Assembly: GCF_001662875.1 (NCBI RefSeq)
Contig: NZ_JPVZ01000007.1
Span: forward strand, 62,001-126,000
Direction: 5' to 3'
Origin: Thalassospira tepidiphila MCCC 1A03514
GTDB lineage: Bacteria; Pseudomonadota; Alphaproteobacteria; Rhodospirillales; Thalassospiraceae
Length of the DNA stretch: 64,000 nucleotides
This document shows positions 59,144 to 64,000 of the stretch, piece by piece (positions within the stretch are counted from its first letter, which is position 1; each line of letters opens with the position of its first letter). The position numbers were made by a program, and so were the translations under genes. The notes below the pieces were generated by a model, which saw only the letters and a list, made by a program, of their open reading frames with translations, had not been told where the DNA came from and did not search any database.

Positions 59144-60100
59144 ATGGGATTTTGGCAGAAATCAATGATCGCGGTTGCATGTTCCAAACCGCTTCGTACC
59201 CTTGGCGAGGCGATTGGACGCAAGACCGGACTGGCCGCGCAGTTTGTCAGTGCGAACGATGGCATTGGTCATGTGTCGCGGGCAAATGCGCTGGCAGCAC
59301 AAGGTATCCGGATTTCAAGCTTCTATCTTGGTGAATATGTCGAAGACATAACGCAGGTCCGTGAAACGGTCGATCAGCTTGGCTTTGTGATGCCAAGCCT
59401 CGATATGTCTGGACTGGATGTGCATGTGTCGATTGATCCGTCCCAGCTGGGCTATATGCAGGGCGAGGCGGTCCTGACCAAACATGTCGACGAGATCGCA
59501 AACAAGATCCGCAATATTGCAGCACAGGCCAATTCATCGCAGACCATCCGGCTTATGATCGATATGGAAGATTTCGATATGGTCGATGACACGCTGGCCC
59601 TGCATCATCGGTTGGCGACGGCTGGTGTGCCGGTTGCCCAAACCCTTCAAGCTCGTTTGCACCGGACGGAATCTGATCTGAACGACATGATTGCACGCGG
59701 GGCGATGGTGCGGTTGGTCAAGGGGGCAATGGCCCCACCGGCAAGCGTATCCTTTACCGACCGTGACCAGATTGATGACAACTATCTGAAACTGGCCGGG
59801 ATGATGTTGTCAGATGCCGCCAAACAAAGCGGGTTTTTCCCGGTCTTTGGTAGTCATCACCGAGACTTGGTGCTCAGGATTGCCAAGCTCGCCGATCAAA
59901 ACGGCTGGGCGCGCGATCAGTTCGAGTTTGAAATGCTTTATGGCGTTAATCAGCCTTTGCAACGTGAACTGGTTGCGGCGGGATATCGCCTTCGGCTGTA
60001 TGCGCCGTTTGGCAAGGACTGGTGGGCCTACGCCTGGCGTCGGGTGGGGGAAAACCCGCGCAACCTGTCGCTTTTGATGAAATCGGGGCTTAATCGATAA
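59144..60100 (+). CDS. Proline dehydrogenase family protein (318 aa)
   Basis: The protein matches the FAD-dependent proline dehydrogenase barrel. It has GKRTGLAA-like start GRKTGLAAQFVSANDG, ISSFYLGEYVED, the IRLMIDMEDFDMVDDTL segment, ARLHRTESDLNDMIARGAMVRLVKGAM and VFGSHHRDLVL. Closing blocks are FEFEMLYGVNQPLQRELVAAGYRLRLYAPFGKDWWAYAWRRVGENPRNL, with the YAPFG and RRVGEN signatures of the active site. It oxidises proline to pyrroline-5-carboxylate. It lacks the PutA aldehyde-dehydrogenase domain, so a separate enzyme must act next. The start at 59144 has AAGGA 10 bp upstream. Confidence 0.88.
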   Translation: MGFWQKSMIAVACSKPLRTLGEAIGRKTGLAAQFVSANDGIGHVSRANALAAQGIRISSFYLGEYVEDITQVRETVDQLGFVMPSLDMSGLDVHVSIDPSQLGYMQGEAVLTKHVDEIANKIRNIAAQANSSQTIRLMIDMEDFDMVDDTLALHHRLATAGVPVAQTLQARLHRTESDLNDMIARGAMVRLVKGAMAPPASVSFTDRDQIDDNYLKLAGMMLSDAAKQSGFFPVFGSHHRDLVLRIAKLADQNGWARDQFEFEMLYGVNQPLQRELVAAGYRLRLYAPFGKDWWAYAWRRVGENPRNLSLLMKSGLNR

Positions 60101-60110
60101 CCAAGAAACT

Positions 60111-60142
60111 TTGAGGCCAGCATGAATGTGTGCTGGCCTCAA
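60111..60142. terminator. Bidirectional terminator hairpin
   Basis: TTGAGGCCAGCA (60111-60122) and TGCTGGCCTCAA (60131-60142) form a perfect 12-bp stem around an 8-nt loop, between the convergent proline dehydrogenase and membrane-protein genes. T-runs are short on both sides. Confidence 0.75.
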
Positions 60143-60150
60143 CGCTTAAA

Positions 60151-61206
60151 TCAGCTTGGCGGCAGGTAACGCCGCAGCGGATGATTTTCAAACGGCGCCA
60201 GAAGCACATGGCGGGCACGTTGCCAACCCACACCAAACGCCATCACCAGTCCGCCAACGATGAAGCAGACCAGAACGATGGTCATCGATGGATCAATCGC
60301 CGCACCCTCGAACCCGGATTGCAGCAAATAGCCAACATAGATCAGGCCACTGATGATCGGTGACCGGCGATCCAGGATCAGGGACAGCACCATGGCAATG
60401 ATGATCACCGGGATCATCGCAAGGGCGGCGGCCTCAAACGTTGCGGCAATCGAATGGATGGTCAGCGGTGCGCCAAAGACATAAAGCCAGAACGCGCATT
60501 CCGCCCAACCATTGATCCGCTTGGGATCGCGGCTGTCGATAAAGATCGCAAGGGCGAGCAACAATATGCCCGTCGCCGTGATCAGATAGGGGATATAGGG
60601 TTCTGCCGCCGGGCCGAATGTCGCCATCAAAGCAGACCAGAAAACGCCAACGAGCCCTGCGGCAATCAGTGCAAAGGATACCGGCAGGCGATATCGCAGG
60701 AAAAAGCCCAGCTGGAAGGCAAAGCCGATGATGGCGACAAACACCAGCACGTTCATCGACCGCTGCCCGAAATCAATCACCGTATCAAGATCGGACAACT
60801 GCCCGGCAGGTCCGGCAAGCGACATGTAAATCGCCACCGCATAGATCATCAATGTCGCGCCAAGGGCGGCCATAATCGCGATCGAGGGCAGGGACGCCTT
60901 GAGCTTGCCGGCAATATATTCCGCCAGCGCGACATAGGCGATCATGGCAAGCGGTGGCGCGATCCAAAACGCCGGGCCATTGGCAAGCAAGCCCCACAGA
61001 ACGAACCAGCCGATGGTCAGTGCGCATATGCCAAGGGCAATGAAGATGTCATTCATGCCGCGAAACAGCGTGAATTTTTCTGTTTCAGGCGACTCTTGTG
61101 CTTGTTTAGCAAGGTAGCCTTCGAGCCTTGAAAAGGCCTCTTCGCTGAGCACGCCGGCCGATACCGCATTTCGGATATCGGCAAGGGTGAATTGATTGTT
61201 TTTCAC
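60151..61206 (-). CDS. Polytopic membrane protein of unknown function (351 aa)
   Basis: After about 60 hydrophilic N-terminal residues (KNNQFTLADIRNAVSAGVLSEEAFSRLEGYLAKQ), about ten hydrophobic helices follow to the end. The N-terminal soluble domain plus multi-helix arrangement recalls DUF2157-type proteins, but no conserved motif was confirmed. The start is taken as GTG at 61206 because GGAG lies 5 bp upstream; an ATG-led extension to 61338 would run through poor coding sequence. It converges on the proline dehydrogenase gene. Function unknown. Confidence 0.7.
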   Translation of the reverse strand: MKNNQFTLADIRNAVSAGVLSEEAFSRLEGYLAKQAQESPETEKFTLFRGMNDIFIALGICALTIGWFVLWGLLANGPAFWIAPPLAMIAYVALAEYIAGKLKASLPSIAIMAALGATLMIYAVAIYMSLAGPAGQLSDLDTVIDFGQRSMNVLVFVAIIGFAFQLGFFLRYRLPVSFALIAAGLVGVFWSALMATFGPAAEPYIPYLITATGILLLALAIFIDSRDPKRINGWAECAFWLYVFGAPLTIHSIAATFEAAALAMIPVIIIAMVLSLILDRRSPIISGLIYVGYLLQSGFEGAAIDPSMTIVLVCFIVGGLVMAFGVGWQRARHVLLAPFENHPLRRYLPPS

Positions 61207-61414
61207 GGTGGCTCCGGAGTGTGTTGTTGCTCTTGTGCCGTTTTGGCGTGTGTCCGATGGGTCAGTGATACACGCGATGTGCAATGCTTTCAAATTTCTC
61301 GGTATGCCTAAAGGCGGACTAAGGCATCGAAAGGGCACCTAATCCGGGCAGTTAACAGGAACATAATGTTTAAGATATAAGTTAGTGAACTGACTTGTAT
61401 GTGTTGAGGTATCC

Positions 61415-61999
61415 ATGGCCACCAAGCTGAGTTCCGAGCAAAAGCGTCAAAAGCTTGCCCGTGCGGCAATGAATGTGATCTGGCGCGATGGCTATCACGC
61501 CGCCACCATTCAGGCAGTCGCGACCGAGGCCGGATTGCCCGCCGGTGGTGTGTTTTACCGCTTTCCGAAGAAACATGACCTTGCCCTGGCGGCACTGGAA
61601 ACCATGGAAGGGGAGTTTGTCCCGCTTCTGGAAAGTATCTCGACGTCGCGTTCGGTGGCGGATCGGTTGACAAAGTTCTTTGATTATCTTGATGCCATGA
61701 CGCCGCGCCGGGTCAGTCACGGCTGCCCGTTGGCGAGGCTGATGCTTGATTTGCCCGGCGATGATGATTTCACCCCGTCGCGCAGAACCGGGCGGGCGGT
61801 ATTTGATGCCCTGATCAACTGGGTTGCAGATCAGCTTGAAGAAGGTGGGCTTGATCGCAAAACAGCCGCAAAGACCGGGCGTCAGATCATCATGCGGTGG
61901 CAAGGTGCGATTATTCTGGCCCACAGCATGGCGGATCGGGCCATTCTTGATGATGAGATTAATGAATTGCGCGCACTGGCCAAAGATCTGATTGGCTAA
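61415..61999 (+). CDS. TetR family transcriptional regulator (194 aa)
   Basis: The N-terminal helix-turn-helix is KLARAAMNVIWRDGYHAATIQAVATEAGLPAGGVFYRFPKKHDLALAALETME (12-64), a clear TetR DNA-binding domain. The rest is a ligand-binding helical domain. GAGG lies just before the ATG. It diverges from the membrane-protein gene across 208 bp containing an AGTTAGTGAACTGACT dyad-like sequence (about 61378-61393) that could be its operator. Target and ligand unknown. Confidence 0.9.
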   Translation: MATKLSSEQKRQKLARAAMNVIWRDGYHAATIQAVATEAGLPAGGVFYRFPKKHDLALAALETMEGEFVPLLESISTSRSVADRLTKFFDYLDAMTPRRVSHGCPLARLMLDLPGDDDFTPSRRTGRAVFDALINWVADQLEEGGLDRKTAAKTGRQIIMRWQGAIILAHSMADRAILDDEINELRALAKDLIG

Positions 62000-62135
62000 A
62001 CCCCGGTTGTTTTTCGCCCAAAAGTTGATTGCCATTATTTACGCATTTTCTGATGATGCATTAGGGGTTTGGCGCATTCACCCGATGCGTGTCGCAGTTG
62101 GTCCGGCAAACATTTCAAACCAAAGGACACGGGCA

Positions 62136-62723
62136 ATGACAAAGATGAAACTTGTGCTGGTGGCGATGATGGCAACGGTCTTGGCGGGCTGTGCCACCGG
62201 CCCGCGCATCTATACCGATGCCGATCCGGCGGCCGATTTCGGACAGTATCAGACATTCGCCTTTGTCGAAGGGGCCGGCAAGAATGCCGAGGCGCAATAT
62301 CAGACCCTGTCGGGTCAGCGGATCGAGGATGCGATCAACACCGCAATGGTGTCGCGCGGCTATCAGCTTGATATCCATAACCCGGATCTTTTGATCAACT
62401 TCCATCTCAAGACCGAGGAAAAGACACGCTCCTCACCGCCGGTTTATATGGGCGGCTATTATGGCTATCGCAGTGGCATGTATGTTGGCTGGCCGGGCTA
62501 TGTCGAACCGGGCTATGTCGATAGCTATACCGAAGGCACGCTCAGCATTGATCTGGTTGACCGCCAGACCCGTCAGATGGTCTGGGAAGGCACAGCTGTT
62601 TCGCGGGTGACCAGTTCGCTTCGCGAAGCGCCGAATGAAACGGTGCGGGCGGCTGTGGCGTCGATCTTTGCGCAATATCCGTATGTGGCGGGCAATAGCG
62701 CGCCCAGAGCCTTGACGCAGTAA
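62136..62723 (+). CDS. DUF4136 domain lipoprotein (195 aa)
   Basis: The signal peptide ends in the lipobox LAGC with lipidated Cys19 (MTKMKLVLVAMMATVLAGCATG). The DUF4136 domain follows, with TDADPAADFGQYQTFAFVEG, INTAMVSRGYQLDIHNPDLLINFHL, a Gly/Tyr-rich loop (YMGGYYGYRSGMYVGWPGYVEPGYVD) and GTLSIDLVDRQTRQMVWEGTAVSRV. It is likely anchored in the outer or inner membrane; the domain's function is not known. The ATG at 62136 has AAGGA 8 bp upstream. An 18-bp direct repeat spans its stop codon (62709-62749). Confidence 0.88.
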   Translation: MTKMKLVLVAMMATVLAGCATGPRIYTDADPAADFGQYQTFAFVEGAGKNAEAQYQTLSGQRIEDAINTAMVSRGYQLDIHNPDLLINFHLKTEEKTRSSPPVYMGGYYGYRSGMYVGWPGYVEPGYVDSYTEGTLSIDLVDRQTRQMVWEGTAVSRVTSSLREAPNETVRAAVASIFAQYPYVAGNSAPRALTQ

Positions 62724-62749
62724 GAACGAGGGCCTTGACGCAGTAAGAA
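62709..62749. repeat. 18-bp direct repeat across the DUF4136 stop codon
   Basis: GCCTTGACGCAGTAAGAA occurs at 62709-62726 and again at 62732-62749, with a 5-bp gap. The first copy contains the end and stop codon of the lipoprotein gene. It looks like a recent short tandem duplication. Confidence 0.85.
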
Positions 62750-62767
62750 AGCGTTCTGACGGAACAA

Positions 62768-62795
62768 AAAACGGCCCGGATATCCGGGCCGTTTG
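62768..62795. terminator. Bidirectional terminator hairpin
   Basis: AAACGGCCCGGA (62769-62780) and TCCGGGCCGTTT (62783-62794) form a palindromic stem between A-rich and T-containing flanks. It lies between the convergent lipoprotein and aminotransferase genes. Confidence 0.8.
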
Positions 62796-62820
62796 TCTGT
62801 CGATCATGTACTAAATGCGA

Positions 62821-63696
62821 TCAGTCTTCGCTGGCCGCAACAAAGGCCGTGTAAAGGCCCTGCGCGCGCCGCGTGATCGGGCCGGGCTGCAGGTTGCGGT
62901 CATCGAGTTTGACGCAAGGGGCGACCTTGTAATAGTTGCCGGTACCAAAGATTTCGTCGGCCGCTTCGAGTTCTTCGTATTTGCAGGTCTTTTCCACGAC
63001 ATCAACACCGTCTTCACGCAAAAGCTTGATCACGCGCTGGCGGGTCAGGCCATTGAGGAACGTGCCATTGATCGCCGGGGTAAAGACCGTGCCATCCTTG
63101 GCAAAGAACAGGTTGGCATAGGAAAACTCGGCAACATTGCCAATCGGATCGAGCATCACGCCGGTGTCAAAGCCCGAACTGGTGGCCTCGGTCACCGCAC
63201 GGCCGACATTGGGATACAGGCAGGATGCCTTGGCCTCGGTCGGCGCGCTTTCCGGCGACGGGCGGCGGAAGCTTGATTTGCGGGCACTAAAGCCGGTCTG
63301 GATGGCTTCTGGCATTTCACTGACGGAGATGCACAGCACGAACTGCGCACTTTCGGGCGTAGGTGCGATAAAGCCTTCGCCACCAAACACCAGCGGTTTG
63401 ATGTAAAGGGCGAGTTCCGGATCGAACTTTTGAACGCCTTCCTTGACCAGGGCGACGATTTCCTCGGTGGTGATCGTCGGTTTCAGACCCATCAGTTCGG
63501 CCGAGCGGATCACACGCGCACAATGCGGATAGAGGTCCGGCATTTTGCCATTCATGCGGCGTGCACCATCAAACACGGTCGAGGCCATCCAGAAACCATG
63601 GGTTTGCGGCCCCATGATGTTTGGGTTGCCTTCGTGCCATTGGCCCTGATACCAGGTCCAGTTTTTGACAGTGCTATCGGTGGCGGCGTGACCCAT
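62821..63696 (-). CDS. Branched-chain amino acid aminotransferase, class IV (291 aa)
   Basis: A PLP-dependent class IV aminotransferase. The fold signature includes HGFWMASTVFDGARRM (about 34-49), EAKASCLYPNVGRAVTEA with the PLP-binding Lys, and FSYANLFFAKDGTVFTPAINGTFLNGLTRQRVIKLLREDG, corresponding to the family's E.S..N.F pattern. It likely transaminates branched-chain amino acids or a related substrate such as D-amino acids or aminodeoxychorismate; the Phe-Ser-Tyr variation leaves substrate open. AGGAG stands 7 bp before the ATG at 63696. It diverges from the inositol-monophosphatase-family gene. Confidence 0.85.
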   Translation of the reverse strand: MGHAATDSTVKNWTWYQGQWHEGNPNIMGPQTHGFWMASTVFDGARRMNGKMPDLYPHCARVIRSAELMGLKPTITTEEIVALVKEGVQKFDPELALYIKPLVFGGEGFIAPTPESAQFVLCISVSEMPEAIQTGFSARKSSFRRPSPESAPTEAKASCLYPNVGRAVTEATSSGFDTGVMLDPIGNVAEFSYANLFFAKDGTVFTPAINGTFLNGLTRQRVIKLLREDGVDVVEKTCKYEELEAADEIFGTGNYYKVAPCVKLDDRNLQPGPITRRAQGLYTAFVAASED

Positions 63697-63882
63697 TTTT
63701 GTACTCCTGTGGGGCGGTTCATTAGCGCTGCCTAGCATAGGATTTTTGCAATCAAATGGTCAAAGAAAACATCACGGTTTTAGTGCCTTTGAAATGTCAT
63801 GAAACCTTGCAAGCAGTTATGCGATAGGTTTTTCTATAGATAGTTGATTTTGAGACGCTTTCCGCTTTGAAAGGAAAACAAG

Positions 63883-64000
63883 ATGGGTGATGACGTCAAA
63901 CTTGATCTCGATGCGCGGTTCGAACATGCCCGTGACGTCATCCGCACTGCCGGAAAGCGGGCGATGGAATATTTCGACGGCAGTGCCGGCGATCTTGAGG
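63883..64000 (+). CDS. Inositol-monophosphatase family phosphatase, N-terminus only (cut by window edge)
   Basis: The first 39 residues, MGDDVKLDLDARFEHARDV followed by IRTAGKRAMEYFDGSAGDLE, match the start of inositol-monophosphatase-like enzymes, including histidinol-phosphatase HisN of alphaproteobacteria. The catalytic motifs lie beyond the window, so the exact substrate is open. AAAGGA lies 7 bp before the ATG. It diverges from the aminotransferase across a 186-bp gap. Confidence 0.6.
   Translation, partial: MGDDVKLDLDARFEHARDVIRTAGKRAMEYFDGSAGDLE

Noticed and set aside
1..64000. Possible CRISPR arrays, tRNA or rRNA genes
   Set aside because: No regularly spaced repeat array and no tRNA T-arm or rRNA-like sequence was seen in the intergenic regions.

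Overview
The window looks like chromosomal DNA of an alphaproteobacterium, most likely Thalassospira or another marine Rhodospirillales genus. This is inferred from a class I (archaeal-type) lysyl-tRNA synthetase, an inverted pair of short palindromic repeats of a type common in alphaproteobacteria, a moderately high GC content and gene families typical of that group. The species call is an inference. No rRNA, tRNA, CRISPR array, phage or complete insertion sequence was seen.

Region 1-14 kb is a cell-surface polysaccharide locus. A leftward run of overlapping genes encodes a GT2 glycosyltransferase cut by the window edge, two unrecognised proteins (one probably an alpha/alpha-toroid or lyase-like enzyme), a Wzx-type flippase and two GT4 glycosyltransferases. 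Diverging from it is a rightward run: a WecG/TagA/CpsF glycosyltransferase fused to an exported domain of unknown function, a Wzc-like chain-length regulator with a BY-kinase domain, a small membrane-anchored helical-repeat protein, a Wzy-like polymerase and a VpsJ-like toroid protein. A second O-antigen ligase/polymerase-like gene lies on the opposite strand between them.

Region 14-28.5 kb is mixed housekeeping and metabolism: an EF-hand protein, HrpB helicase, methyltransferases, GreB, a Tat-exported metallo-beta-lactamase-fold hydrolase, two LysR regulators (one divergent from a SnoaL-like/quinone-oxidoreductase pair, one upstream of an MFS transporter), a DUF3095 protein, SlyX, a beta-hydroxyacid dehydrogenase coupled to a GDCCVxC protein, and a TerB-like protein. 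Region 28.8-45 kb holds a large PAS-GGDEF-EAL protein, a Crp/Fnr regulator, two paralogous DUF2946-like proteins, an EamA transporter with a divergent LysR, HdeD with a P1B-type metal ATPase, a PepSY protein, a GT1 glycosyltransferase, a DinG/XPD-like helicase and an AraC regulator.

Region 45-53.5 kb contains LysE, YqaA and monooxygenase genes, a structured 269-bp repeat element predicted to fold as a three-way junction, and an organic-hydroperoxide locus. In that locus ohr and an exported esterase diverge from a MarR/OhrR regulator, with two palindromic operator candidates between. DUF1801, MAPEG and chemotaxis-receptor genes follow. Region 53.5-64 kb has a two-component pair whose response regulator carries GGDEF and EAL domains, then lysK, proline dehydrogenase, a polytopic membrane protein, TetR, a DUF4136 lipoprotein, a branched-chain aminotransferase and the start of an inositol-monophosphatase-family gene.

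Two bifunctional-looking cyclic-di-GMP proteins and an exopolysaccharide locus in one window fit a surface-attached or biofilm lifestyle, but no direct regulatory link is visible in the sequence. The least explained items are the three-arm repeat at 47.5 kb, the glycosyltransferase-exported-domain fusion at 6.3 kb and the two unrecognised polysaccharide-locus genes at 0.5-2.7 kb.
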